A stretch of 11,762 nucleotides of DNA, from assembly GCA_937914965.1 (NCBI GenBank), contig CALGIY010000353.1, positions 1 through 11,762 of the forward strand, in the 5' to 3' direction. Positions 1 to 7,240 of this stretch are shown piece by piece (the stretch's first letter is position 1; each line of letters opens with the position of its first letter). The notes under the pieces were generated by a model. That model ran no database searches and was not told the origin of the DNA. It was given only the letters and a program-made list of their open reading frames with translations. Source of the DNA: an uncultured Thermoanaerobacteraceae bacterium. GTDB lineage: Bacteria; Bacillota; DSM-12270; Thermacetogeniales; Thermacetogeniaceae. The translations under genes and the position numbers were made by a program.

Positions 1-2
1 CC

Positions 3-503
3 CAGATCCCGGGGGATCTGGCGTCATACCCACGGCTGATCCGGTGTGATGCTCGCAGGATTAAGGAGCACCTAGATCTCGGCAGTGTGGGGCTCTGTAT
101 TACTTCACCCCCATACTGGGACATTCTGCGCCGGCGCCGCAGCGCAGACGGGAAGCCACGCCGCTGTTATGGGGATGATACTGCTGATCTGGGAAATATA
201 GATGATTATCAGAAGTTCCTGGCCTCACTCGGGCAAGTTTTTGGGCAGGTTTATGACTGTCTCCGTCCAGGTGCCTACTGCCTGGTTATCGTCATGGACA
301 TCAGGAAAGGGCCGCGTTTTTATCCGCTGCATATGGATTTAACGGCCGTTATGCAGAATCTAGGGTATATCTTGGATGATCTTATTATCTGGGACCGGAG
401 GCAGGAGTATAACAACCTGCGCCCCCTGGGATATCCGTATGTTTTCCGGGTGAACAAGATACATGAGTACATCCTGATCTATCAGAAGCCAAAAGGTGGT
501 TAG
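3..503 (+). CDS. DNA methyltransferase (N4-cytosine/N6-adenine type), 5'-truncated by window edge
   Basis: This is the C-terminal 166 codons of an S-adenosylmethionine-dependent amino-methyltransferase acting on DNA bases. The frame is open from base 3 with no plausible start, so the gene begins before the window; a GTG at 87 is internal. The catalytic motif IV, TSPPYW, is encoded at 102-119 and is preceded by RLIRCDARRI, a stretch typical of the segment just before motif IV. The rest (GAYCLVIVMDIRKG, DDLIIWDRR, HEYILIYQK) resembles the core sheet of such enzymes. No FxGxG SAM-binding motif I follows motif IV before the stop, so motif I presumably lies upstream, in gamma-type order; that is an inference. 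No restriction endonuclease gene is visible next to it, so it may be an orphan methylase. The stop codon at 501-503 sits inside a GTTGG-type repeat. Confidence 0.8.
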   Translation, partial: QIPGDLASYPRLIRCDARRIKEHLDLGSVGLCITSPPYWDILRRRRSADGKPRRCYGDDTADLGNIDDYQKFLASLGQVFGQVYDCLRPGAYCLVIVMDIRKGPRFYPLHMDLTAVMQNLGYILDDLIIWDRRQEYNNLRPLGYPYVFRVNKIHEYILIYQKPKGG

Positions 504-614
504 TGGTTGGTCGTTGGTCGTTAGAAAAGGGATCGGCTTTGGCACCACGCAGCACTACCGTAACAACCTTAAAGCAATAAAGCAAAACAGGTACCGATCC
601 CGTCCCTTGACAAT
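495..614 (+). repeat. GTTGG-type repeat element, copy A
   Basis: A short array built from TGGTTGG and TCGTTGG units (495-524) starts within the last codons of the methylase gene. It leads into AAAA and then an inverted repeat, GGGATCGG (529-536) with CCGATCCC (594-601), and closes with TTGACAAT (607-614). The same order of parts, with other bases in the inverted arms, recurs at 11344-11404. This looks like an interspersed, non-autonomous repeat of the REP or MITE kind. I see no coding sequence in it. It could also work as a transcription terminator for the methylase gene, but there is no T-tract directly after the right arm. Confidence 0.6.
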
Positions 615-706
615 TTGAAAGAAGGAAAAGAAGAACTGGTGTGGAAATAATGATAATATATTTTGGTCAAATAAACTAATACAGTAAAGAGGTTGCAGTT
701 AAGCTA

Positions 707-1210
707 ATGGATCTTACAATGTTGTTTCAGGGAAATCAGATTTTGTTGGTTACATTTGGTGTTCTAGTGCTCCTGTGCTTGGTGTTCTTTCTATTAAATA
801 TCCGCCTTCTTCTTGTGGGGCGGAGTTACAAGCGCTTGATGAAGGGTGTCAGTGGAGAGAACCTGGAAGCCATCTTGCAGGAGACAGTGCAGTCCTGCCG
901 TGATGTGGAAAAGGGCCTCTTAGATCTGCAGTCGTTTTGTGAAAAACTTCGTGGGATTACAGCAGAGACCATTCAAAAGGTAGGGCTTAACAAGTTTAAT
1001 GCCTTTCCGGATATGGGAAATGAAATGAGTTTTACCTTGGCTTTGCTGAACAGCACTGGGGATGGTATTGTCCTTTGCTGCCTTGTGGGGCGTGATGACT
1101 GCCGTCTCTATGCAAAACCCGTCGTTCGGGGTAGATCTACTTACCTGTTAAGTGATGAAGAAAAATTAGCCATCAATAAAGCCCTAAACGGGCAAAATGA
1201 AAAGTGCTAA
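707..1210 (+). CDS. DUF4446 family membrane-anchored protein
   Basis: The 167-residue product has one hydrophobic N-terminal helix (about residues 12-34), a charged helical stretch (about 48-90) that may form a coiled coil, and a small C-terminal domain. The motifs KFNAFPDMGNEMSFTLALL (about 96-114), YAKPVVRGRS (about 135-144) and LSDEEKLAI (about 148-156) are the family signature of DUF4446, found in spore-forming Firmicutes. Its function is unknown. In Clostridia it often lies near parA/parB, which is a recollection of context and not visible here. The start is ATG 707; the nearest purine run, AAAGAGG (686-692), is 14 bases upstream, rather far, so expression may be weak. The last codons overlap a small ORF at 1197. 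Confidence 0.85.
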   Translation: MDLTMLFQGNQILLVTFGVLVLLCLVFFLLNIRLLLVGRSYKRLMKGVSGENLEAILQETVQSCRDVEKGLLDLQSFCEKLRGITAETIQKVGLNKFNAFPDMGNEMSFTLALLNSTGDGIVLCCLVGRDDCRLYAKPVVRGRSTYLLSDEEKLAINKALNGQNEKC

Positions 1211-1349
1211 AAGCAGGGAAGGGGCAATTATTCACGGAGCATGCCTTATGGATTCCGAAACAGCATCAAAAGAATCCCCAGATGTGCCTGCAGGCAAAGC
1301 TTCGGGAGATCTGCCGGTAGGCACTGAAGAGCAAGGAAAAGAACAATAA
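1197..1349 (+). CDS. Possible small acidic protein (50 aa), doubtful
   Basis: An open frame of 50 codons starts at ATG 1197, overlapping the end of the DUF4446 gene by 14 bases, and ends at TAA 1347-1349. An internal ATG at 1248 has a GGAG (1236-1239) 8 bases upstream and would give a 33-residue product. The C-terminal half is hydrophilic and rich in Glu, Ser, Gly and Pro (for example ETASKESPDVPAG) with no hydrophobic core, so it would be disordered. I do not recognise it. It fills most of the gap between the DUF4446 and YkuS genes and may be chance, or a decayed extension. Confidence 0.25.
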   Translation: MKSAKSREGAIIHGACLMDSETASKESPDVPAGKASGDLPVGTEEQGKEQ

Positions 1350-1368
1350 GTTCATACAACATGGAACA

Positions 1369-1433
1369 TCCCCCCTTGGATACGCATAAACAACGCTCGA
1401 ATGCGCAACAATAACAAAAAAACCAAAGGGGGA
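1369..1433 (+). promoter_or_regulatory. Inverted repeat that could mask the ykuS ribosome-binding site
   Basis: TCCCCCCTTGG (1369-1379) is complementary, with one mismatch, to CCAAAGGGGGA (1423-1433). The right arm contains most of the GGGGGAG Shine-Dalgarno site (1428-1434) of the gene starting at 1439. In an RNA running through here the left arm would act as an anti-Shine-Dalgarno. The loop is about 43 bases, so stability is uncertain. Translational control is an inference. Confidence 0.35.
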
Positions 1434-1438
1434 GAGCA

Positions 1439-1678
1439 ATGGATTTTATTGCAGTAGAAGATGGGCTGGGCAATGTGCAGAGAGCGCTTAAAGATGCTGG
1501 TTATCAGGTGATTGGATTGGAGCCGGGAAATTTGAGGCGGGCACAGGCGGTCGTGATCAGTGGTGTAGATGTCAATATGATGCAGCAGCAGGATATCAGT
1601 ACCGGTGTTCCAGTGATCAATGCTGATGGGCGTAGTGCTGCTGATGTTGTAGACGTCATCAGGGAACGACTGGGGTAG
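1439..1678 (+). CDS. ykuS: UPF0180 family protein (YkuS-like)
   Basis: This small 79-residue protein is close to the usual size of the UPF0180/YkuS family (about 80 residues) of Firmicutes. The family pattern is visible: an N-terminal beta strand and helix (IAVEDGLGNVQRALKDAGYQV), a second strand (AQAVVISGVDVNMM, about residues 38-51), and the C-terminal VINADGRSAADVVDVI. The alternating strand-helix layout suggests a compact soluble cytoplasmic fold. No catalytic residues or defined role are known to me. It starts at ATG 1439 behind GGGGGAG (1428-1434), the site covered by the upstream inverted repeat. It ends 23 bases before a terminator shared with the convergent yyaC-like gene. Confidence 0.85.
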   Translation: MDFIAVEDGLGNVQRALKDAGYQVIGLEPGNLRRAQAVVISGVDVNMMQQQDISTGVPVINADGRSAADVVDVIRERLG

Positions 1679-1700
1679 CAATAAGTCACAGATCAAAATT

Positions 1701-1726
1701 AAAACGGCCCACTGGGCTGTTTTTTA
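1701..1726. terminator. Bidirectional intrinsic terminator between ykuS and yyaC
   Basis: The hairpin AAAACGGCCC / GGGCTGTTTT has a three-base ACT loop, one G-T wobble, and continues into TTTTTT on the + strand. On the - strand the A-run before the stem gives the matching U-tract. It therefore suits both convergent genes. The last bases overlap the TAA stop (1724-1726, read on the - strand) of the yyaC-like gene. Confidence 0.85.
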
Positions 1727-2314
1727 TTTAGGTGTAAAACCAGTAATTAATGTCTTGGCGATACAGTCGGCCATTTTCATGACCTGTCCGAGCCTTGTAT
1801 TCTGTAGAACAAGATACTCCAGGTAGCCCCCGACGTTGACTACACCGGAAACGAAGATCTCCCCTACGCGCGGCAGTGTTTTGTGCACACCGGTACCTGG
1901 CTGTAAAGACCCCTTCCCTAAAGTGATTGACCCTACACTTTGAAGTTGACCAAGGCAGGCATCTACAGCGATAATAAGAGGATAAGGAAAGGTGTCCTTG
2001 ATTTCCTTGATTTTTGCTTTAAGGTTAACTGCATGTACCGGTTGATCTAGGGTTCCATAAACTGGAATCAGACCAGGGGCCTGTTCATTAATACGGCTCC
2101 CAACTAGAGGGCCCAGGCTGTCCCCGGTGGAACGATCAGTTCCAATAGCCAACAGCACCTCTTGGCGGCTGCCCAGGGGGTTTAGCTCCCGGAGCAGACC
2201 TGCCAACAGGTCTCCAAGATCCCTAACGGCGTGCTCATCGTGTGTGAAAACACGGAGTTCTTGCCGGAAGGAGATCTCTGGTATTGTTTTCAAAAATCTT
2301 TGGCTAAACAACAT
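1724..2314 (-). CDS. yyaC: YyaC-like protein (DUF1256, GPR spore-protease fold)
   Basis: The 196-residue product carries the hallmark GTDRSTGDSLGPLVG (residues 58-72) of the DUF1256/YyaC family, plus IIAVDACLG (about 114-122) and PGTGVHKTLPRVGE (about 139-152). The fold is related to the germination protease GPR and hydrogenase-maturation proteases; the role is unproven, and the family is tied to spore formers. It starts at ATG (2312-2314 on the + strand) behind a strong GGGAGGAGAG site (2319-2328, read on the - strand). It is the only leftward gene here, divergent from selA and convergent with ykuS. In B. subtilis yyaC follows soj-spo0J, which hints at an origin-proximal setting. The upstream 168 bases are shared with the selA promoter region. 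A sporulation-sigma promoter is expected, but I could not pick one with confidence. Confidence 0.88.
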   Translation of the reverse strand: MLFSQRFLKTIPEISFRQELRVFTHDEHAVRDLGDLLAGLLRELNPLGSRQEVLLAIGTDRSTGDSLGPLVGSRINEQAPGLIPVYGTLDQPVHAVNLKAKIKEIKDTFPYPLIIAVDACLGQLQSVGSITLGKGSLQPGTGVHKTLPRVGEIFVSGVVNVGGYLEYLVLQNTRLGQVMKMADCIAKTLITGFTPK

Positions 2315-2366
2315 TTATCTCTCCTCCCATGTTACCTGTGGTCATTTAAGTAATATGGGGATCTGT

Positions 2367-2395
2367 TTGATCTTATGCACTTTTAGTGGTAAAAA
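2367..2395 (+). promoter_or_regulatory. Candidate promoter for selA-selB
   Basis: TTGATC (2367-2372) is followed after 17 bases by TAAAAA (2390-2395), which has a TG two bases upstream as in extended -10 elements. Each hexamer matches the vegetative consensus at four of six positions. The leader to the selA start would be about 80 bases. This is the best candidate in the yyaC-selA gap but is only modest. No riboswitch is apparent in the leader. Confidence 0.35.
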
Positions 2396-2482
2396 AGGGT
2401 AATAGGCTGCTAAATTATATATGCCCGTATGTTTAGATATTTAAACTAGCCACCTGGAATTAGATTAGAGGAGGATGACCTT

Positions 2483-3862
2483 GTGGATAAAGCAAAGCTT
2501 TTACGGCAGCTGCCTGCTGTTCATGAACTGGTGAACTGCTGTGAATTTTGCGGGTGCCCCTCACACCTGCTGACCGCGGCTGCCCGGGATGTGTTGGCGC
2601 ACTGGCGGGCCGAAATTTTGGATAAGGGGGTTACCCCGCCGGATACCGCTACTCTGGCCGAGGAGGTGGTAGTTTTGGCGGAAAAAGGGATGCAGAGAAA
2701 TCTGCGCCCGGTGATCAATGCTACAGGAGTCGTCCAACACACCAATTTGGGGAGGGCGCCTTTAAGTAATTCCGCCTGTGAAGCGGTACTGAAAATCGCT
2801 CGCGGGTACTGCAATCTGGAGATGGATCTAGAGACAGGGGAGCGCGGTGAGCGCTACAGCCATGTAGAGAAAATTCTATGCAGGTTAACCGGAGCGGAGG
2901 CTGCCCTGGTGGTTAATAATAATGCAGGCGCAGTATTTCTTGCCCTTCATGCCCTTGCCCAGGGGAAAGAGGTAATTGTATCCCGGGGAGAACTGGTGGA
3001 GATCGGGGGTTCCTTCCGTATCCCCGATGTTATGGCCCAAAGCGGCGCGGTGCTGCGGGAAGTGGGGACCACTAATCGAACCCATCCTCGGGACTATGAG
3101 CGGGCAGTGGGTCCTGAGACAGGATTGATCCTCAAGGTGCATCCCAGCAACTTCCGGGTGGTAGGGTTCACCAGGGAAGTTAAGCGGCAGGAACTGGTGG
3201 CTCTGGGCCAAAGAAATCAGATCCCGGTTATGGAGGACCTGGGCAGTGGGGTGTTTGTTGACCTGCTGCAGTATGGAGTAGAACACGAACCGATGGTCCA
3301 GGAGACATTGTCTGCGGGTGTTGATCTAGTTACCATCAGTGGAGACAAACTGTTAGGGGGGCCTCAAGCAGGGATTATCCTGGGGCGAGCGGATCTGCTC
3401 CAGATATTAAAGAAAGACCAACTGCTGCGAGCCTTAAGGGTGGACAAGATGATACTTGCTGCACTGGAGGCCACCTTGAGGGCTTATCTGGAAAAGAGTG
3501 CTACAAAAGAAGTCCCGATCCTAAACATGATGGCCTTAACACGGGCAGATCTTGAAAAAAAAGCCAAGGAATTGAAAAACCTTTTAGAGGAAGCAATAAA
3601 AGGGGAGTGCAGCATTGAACTAAAACCGGGGGTTTCCCGGGTAGGGGGAGGGGCTCTCCCCATCACTGACCTACCCACCACTCTGGTAGTACTGCACCCT
3701 CAAAAAATCAGTTCTGCTGTTCTGGTAGAGAGGCTCCGGTTGGGGGATCCCCCGGTTGTCGTGCGTTTACAAGAAGAAGGGATACTGATCGATCCCCGCA
3801 CACTGATGAGTGGGGATCAAGAAGTTCTAGTGAAAGCAGTAAAGGGAGCCTTACAGGGCTGA
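2483..3862 (+). CDS. selA: L-seryl-tRNA(Sec) selenium transferase
   Basis: SelA is a PLP enzyme that converts seryl-tRNA(Sec) to selenocysteyl-tRNA(Sec) with selenophosphate as selenium donor. The 459 residues match the usual length. Clear family motifs are RPVINATGVVQHTNLGRAPL, EVIVSRGELVEIGGSFRIPD, VGTTNRTHPRDY and SGDKLLGGPQAGI; the last contains the PLP-binding lysine, K289. RVDKMILAALEATLRAYL is also typical. An N-terminal Cys cluster (C19, C20, C23, C25) is unusual. It starts at GTG 2483 with AGAGGAGG (2467-2474) 8 bases upstream; the nearby ATG 2475 is in another frame. It ends in TGA 18 bases before the earliest possible selB start (39 bases before the TTG preferred here), so the two genes are very likely one transcript. 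The partner tRNA gene is at 11629-11727. Confidence 0.97.
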   Translation: MDKAKLLRQLPAVHELVNCCEFCGCPSHLLTAAARDVLAHWRAEILDKGVTPPDTATLAEEVVVLAEKGMQRNLRPVINATGVVQHTNLGRAPLSNSACEAVLKIARGYCNLEMDLETGERGERYSHVEKILCRLTGAEAALVVNNNAGAVFLALHALAQGKEVIVSRGELVEIGGSFRIPDVMAQSGAVLREVGTTNRTHPRDYERAVGPETGLILKVHPSNFRVVGFTREVKRQELVALGQRNQIPVMEDLGSGVFVDLLQYGVEHEPMVQETLSAGVDLVTISGDKLLGGPQAGIILGRADLLQILKKDQLLRALRVDKMILAALEATLRAYLEKSATKEVPILNMMALTRADLEKKAKELKNLLEEAIKGECSIELKPGVSRVGGGALPITDLPTTLVVLHPQKISSAVLVERLRLGDPPVVVRLQEEGILIDPRTLMSGDQEVLVKAVKGALQG

Positions 3863-3887
3863 ACCCAGGCAGCAAGAAGTGTGGAAA

Positions 3888-3893
3888 AGAAGG
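3888..3893 (+). promoter_or_regulatory. Ribosome-binding site that decides the selB start
   Basis: AGAAGG lies 8 bases before TTG 3902. The in-frame GTG at 3881 has only a poor purine run ending one base away. A start at TTG 3902 gives [18 protein letters not shown], the spacing usual for SelB, whose G domain begins almost at the N-terminus. Confidence 0.55.
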
Positions 3894-3901
3894 TGATACT
3901 T

Positions 3902-5818
3902 TTGGATTCTTTTATCATCATTGGTACCGCTGGACATGTAGACCACGGGAAAACTCAGCTGGTCAGGGCCCTGACTGGTGTCGATACCGACCGCTTGAAG
4001 GAGGAGCAGGAACGGGGGATCTCTATTGAGCTGGGATTTGCCCCCCTGCGCTTGACCAGCGGCATTACAGCAGGGATTGTGGATGTACCTGGCCATGAAC
4101 GTTTTGTCAAGAATATGCTGGCCGGGGCTGGAGGCATCGACCTGGTACTGTTTGTGGTGGCAGCAGATGAAGGTGTGATGCCTCAGACGCGAGAGCACCT
4201 GGATATCCTTGAACTGCTGCACATCCAGAAGGCGGTTGTTGCCCTCACCAAAGTCGACCTGGTGGATGAGGAGTGGCTGATGATGGTTGAGGAGGATGTC
4301 CAGGAACTTCTTCATCCTACCTCGTTTTCAGATGCTCCGATTATCCCCGTGTCTGTTGTGACCAAAGAAGGGCTAGAGGAACTTCGGGCTGCTGTTGAGA
4401 AAATGGCACAAGAGGTTAGCCCTAAGCCGAGGGTCGGGGAGGCACGTCTTCCCATTGACCGTGTTTTTACCATCACCGGATTCGGAACGGTGGTCACTGG
4501 GACGCTTTTTAGCGGCAACATTCGAATTGGAGATACCCTGGAAGTACAACCCTCAGGTCTTAAAGGACGTGTACGATCCATCCAGGTGCACGGTCAAAAA
4601 GAGGAGGAAGCCCTGGCTGGACAGAGGGTAGCGGTTAACTTGACTGGGATTGAAGTGGAGCAGATGACACGGGGTGAGGTGCTTGTTACCCCAGGGGTCT
4701 TCCCTGCGGTACAGCGGATCACCGCCTCCCTGCACCTGCTCAAAGGGTCACCACACCCATTAAAAAACTGGCAGCGTGTCCGTTTTCACCTGGGGACAAA
4801 GGAAGCCTTAGGGAGGGTACGCCTCCTGGACCGAGATGAATTGCAGCCGGGCAGTACCACTCCGGTACAGATTGAACTGGAGGAACCGGTTGTGGCTGTA
4901 GTGCACGACCGTTTTGTGATCAGGTATTACTCTCCGGTTACCACCATCGGTGGGGGGGAGATCATCGAGGTGGGGGGAAAGCGTTACCGGCGCTTCCGTG
5001 ACGAAGTGCTGGATGGGCTTGAGCGCAAGCTTACCGGGACTCCCTCTATCAGGGCTGCAGAGGAACTGCGCTCTGAAAAGGAGCCGGTTACTCTGGCAGA
5101 ACTGGCCAACAGGACCGGAATCAGTGAGGATGAGATGCACCAGATACTCGAGGATCTAGAAGACTCGGAGGATGTGCAGGTGTTTGATCTAGGGGGGGAC
5201 ATCTTTGTGATTTCCATATCTCTTTACGAAGAGTGGGAGCATCAGGTGAAGGATGCGCTGTCTAACTACCACAGGGAATACTCTCTCCGCAGTGGCTGCC
5301 CGAAAGAAGAAGTGCGCACCCGTCTTTTAAAGAAGCTTACCCCGCGCTTTTACCAGGCTATCCTGGATCGATGGGCAGAGCAAGGAAAACTCATTGTTGA
5401 CGGGCAAAACCTGGCCGTTCCTGGATTTGCAGTTACGCTCTCCCCGGAACAGCGGGACCAAGTTCAAGCAATGCACAAGAGCCTGGCTTCTCAGCCTTTT
5501 TTACCCCCGGGAGCGGCTGAGGTCCGGGAACTGCTGGGGAACAATCTCGATTTGCTGCAGTACTGTATCCAGCAGGGTATGCTGGTCAAAGTAGGAGAGG
5601 ACCTCTACTTTTTAAATGACGCTGTGGAACAGGCCTGGATCTTAATAGAGAAATACCTCAAAGACCATGGGGAAGTGACCATCGGCCAGGTTCGCGATAT
5701 CCTTGGTACATCAAGGCGCTGCTGTCTTCCGCTGCTGGAGTATTTTGACCGCTTGAAAAAAACCCGGCGGGTTGGGGATAAAAGGATACTTTTTTCTGTT
5801 CCCGGAAAAAATGTTTGA
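3902..5818 (+). CDS. selB: Selenocysteine-specific translation elongation factor
   Basis: SelB is the EF-Tu-like GTPase that carries selenocysteyl-tRNA(Sec) to the ribosome and binds the SECIS hairpin in selenoprotein mRNA. The 638-residue product (from TTG 3902) has a GTPase domain with G1 GHVDHGKT (11-18), G3 DVPGHE (61-66) and G4 TKVD (116-119). Beta-barrel domains follow ([19 protein letters not shown] is the EF-Tu domain II motif). A long C-terminal part, about residues 370-638, matches the tandem winged-helix SECIS-binding region of SelB. The length is close to clostridial SelB proteins. The frame also extends upstream to GTG 3881 (645 residues), and GTG 3893 is in frame too; the Shine-Dalgarno site favours TTG 3902. 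It follows selA closely and ends before a terminator. Confidence 0.96.
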   Translation: MDSFIIIGTAGHVDHGKTQLVRALTGVDTDRLKEEQERGISIELGFAPLRLTSGITAGIVDVPGHERFVKNMLAGAGGIDLVLFVVAADEGVMPQTREHLDILELLHIQKAVVALTKVDLVDEEWLMMVEEDVQELLHPTSFSDAPIIPVSVVTKEGLEELRAAVEKMAQEVSPKPRVGEARLPIDRVFTITGFGTVVTGTLFSGNIRIGDTLEVQPSGLKGRVRSIQVHGQKEEEALAGQRVAVNLTGIEVEQMTRGEVLVTPGVFPAVQRITASLHLLKGSPHPLKNWQRVRFHLGTKEALGRVRLLDRDELQPGSTTPVQIELEEPVVAVVHDRFVIRYYSPVTTIGGGEIIEVGGKRYRRFRDEVLDGLERKLTGTPSIRAAEELRSEKEPVTLAELANRTGISEDEMHQILEDLEDSEDVQVFDLGGDIFVISISLYEEWEHQVKDALSNYHREYSLRSGCPKEEVRTRLLKKLTPRFYQAILDRWAEQGKLIVDGQNLAVPGFAVTLSPEQRDQVQAMHKSLASQPFLPPGAAEVRELLGNNLDLLQYCIQQGMLVKVGEDLYFLNDAVEQAWILIEKYLKDHGEVTIGQVRDILGTSRRCCLPLLEYFDRLKKTRRVGDKRILFSVPGKNV

Positions 5819-5875
5819 TACTAAAAAGGGTTTTATAGACTTTTGAAGAATACAATCTGAATAACATTTTTGAAG

Positions 5876-5907
5876 AAACCTCCTGGGGGCTACGGAGGTA
5901 GTTTTTT
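5876..5907 (+). terminator. Intrinsic terminator after selAB
   Basis: ACCTCC (5878-5883) pairs with GGAGGT (5894-5899) around a 10-base loop, followed by six T residues at 5902-5907. Flanking AAs opposite the T-run may lengthen the stem. It would separate selAB transcription from the liv operon that begins 130 bases on. Confidence 0.75.
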
Positions 5908-5949
5908 AAATATGGGGGGTGTTGAAACGGATTATCATGACAATTTGGT

Positions 5950-5963
5950 TCTGTGATCACAGA
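5950..5963. promoter_or_regulatory. 14-base perfect palindrome upstream of livJ, candidate operator
   Basis: TCTGTGATCACAGA is a perfect palindrome about 80 bases before the livJ start. It resembles a dimeric transcription-factor site. It is not a CRP box, which needs a 6-base spacer between TGTGA and TCACA; here the halves abut. An ATTTGGTT direct repeat (5943-5950 and 5981-5988) flanks it at 38-base spacing. I found no convincing -35/-10 pair, so the exact promoter is unknown. Confidence 0.45.
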
Positions 5964-6030
5964 GATAGAGTCGGGGAGATATTTGGTTTAAGGGAGTACG
6001 GCGTATTTAACAGAGAAAGAGAAACGAGAA

Positions 6031-6037
6031 GGGGAGG
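6031..6037 (+). promoter_or_regulatory. Ribosome-binding site that decides the livJ start
   Basis: GGGGAGG directly abuts ATG 6038, leaving no spacer, but stands 6 bases before the in-frame ATG 6044. The second ATG is therefore the likelier start, shortening the protein by two residues. Confidence 0.7.
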
Positions 6038-6043
6038 ATGGGT

Positions 6044-7231
6044 ATGAAGTTTTGGAGGAAGCGGGGTAAAGCCCTTGCTTTACTTACTGTACTGACCTTT
6101 GTTTTCGGAGTCTTTGCCGCGGGCTGCGGTGATAATGCAGCAGAGAATGGCGACACGATTAAGATAGGTGTCAACTACGAGCTTTCTGGTCCTGTGGCTA
6201 CCTATGGGACCAGCTGTAAAAATGGTATTATGCTCGCTTTTGAGGAGATCAATAAAGATGGTGGTGTCCTGGGGAAAGATATTGAAGGCCTGGTACAGGA
6301 CAACAAATCCCAAAATAGAGAAGCCCGCAATATCGCTGAAAAGCTTGTATCCCAGGGTGTTGTGGCTGTAATCGGGCCTGCTACTACCGGTAATGTTCGG
6401 GCAGCAGAGCCGGTCCTGTCCAAAGCCAAGATTACGCTTTTGGCCACTGCGGCTACTGCTCCTGAGGTCACATATAACGAAAAGACCAAAAAGGTACGGG
6501 ACTATGTTTTCCGGGTCTGCATCATTGACCCAGATCAGTCTCAGGTAATGTCCAACTATATCTTTGATGAACTGAAACTGAAAAACGGCGCGATCATCGT
6601 GGATAAAGATAATGACTACAGTGTCGGTTTAGGGAGAACTTTCAAAGAGTTTTTTACCGCCAAGGGCGGCAAGATAGTTGCTGAAGAGGGTTTTGTCCCC
6701 ACAGATACGGCGTTTAAGCCGCAGCTGACCAGTATTGCCTCTAAGAAACCGGATTTTATATACATCCCGGCTTACTATAATCAGGTAGGACTGATCATCA
6801 AGCAGGCCCGGGAACTGGGCATCGACCTGCCGATCATGGGCGCTGACGGCTGGGATTCCCCGAAATTAGTGAGCCTTGCCGGGGAAGGTAACCTCAGTCA
6901 GTGCTACTTTACCAACCATTACTCTATTGAAGACCCGGCAGAGCACATTCAGAATTTCATCAATGCTTATAAGGAAAAGCACGACACTACACCTGATGCT
7001 TTTGCAGCTCTGGGTTATGATGCCGGATATTTGATGGCTGAAGCGATCAAACAGGCAGGATCTGCCGATCCGCAGAAGATCCAGGATGCTCTGTTAAATA
7101 TCAAGGATTTCGAAGGTGTCACTGGAAAGCTGTCCTATGATGAGAAACATAACCCGATTAAAGAGGTTTCCATCATCGAGATGGTGGATGGTAAGCAGAA
7201 GCTGATCAAGAAGATGCAGCCTGAGCATTAA
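6044..7231 (+). CDS. livJ: Branched-chain amino acid ABC transporter, substrate-binding lipoprotein
   Basis: This 395-residue protein is the extracytoplasmic receptor of a Leu/Ile/Val-type (HAAT) transporter, periplasmic-binding-protein type I fold. It has a positively charged N-terminus, a hydrophobic stretch and the lipobox FAAGC, with the lipidated Cys at residue 28. The mature part starts IKIGVNYELSGPVATYG and holds the family features AFEEINKDGGVLG, AVIGPATTGNVRAAEPV, PDFIYIPAYYNQVGLIIKQA and IMGADGWDSP. Ligand identity cannot be read from sequence; leucine, isoleucine, valine, other amino acids, amides or urea are all known for this family. It is the first gene of the liv operon, preceded by a palindromic site and followed by a strong stem-loop. 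Confidence 0.95.
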   Translation: MKFWRKRGKALALLTVLTFVFGVFAAGCGDNAAENGDTIKIGVNYELSGPVATYGTSCKNGIMLAFEEINKDGGVLGKDIEGLVQDNKSQNREARNIAEKLVSQGVVAVIGPATTGNVRAAEPVLSKAKITLLATAATAPEVTYNEKTKKVRDYVFRVCIIDPDQSQVMSNYIFDELKLKNGAIIVDKDNDYSVGLGRTFKEFFTAKGGKIVAEEGFVPTDTAFKPQLTSIASKKPDFIYIPAYYNQVGLIIKQARELGIDLPIMGADGWDSPKLVSLAGEGNLSQCYFTNHYSIEDPAEHIQNFINAYKEKHDTTPDAFAALGYDAGYLMAEAIKQAGSADPQKIQDALLNIKDFEGVTGKLSYDEKHNPIKEVSIIEMVDGKQKLIKKMQPEH

Positions 7232-7240
7232 AGAAACAGC

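Noticed and set aside
360-585. Two - strand open frames over the end of the methylase gene and the repeat
   Set aside because: They are reading frames through the GTTGG repeat array, which gives NDQRPTTN-like peptides, and they are antisense to a real gene.
2885-3286. A 133-codon frame antisense to selA
   Set aside because: It lies wholly within the strongly conserved selA coding sequence, has no start signal and its product matches nothing known.
5950-5963. CRP (cAMP receptor) binding site
   Set aside because: The CRP consensus needs six bases between TGTGA and TCACA. Here the halves are adjacent, so another regulator is more likely.
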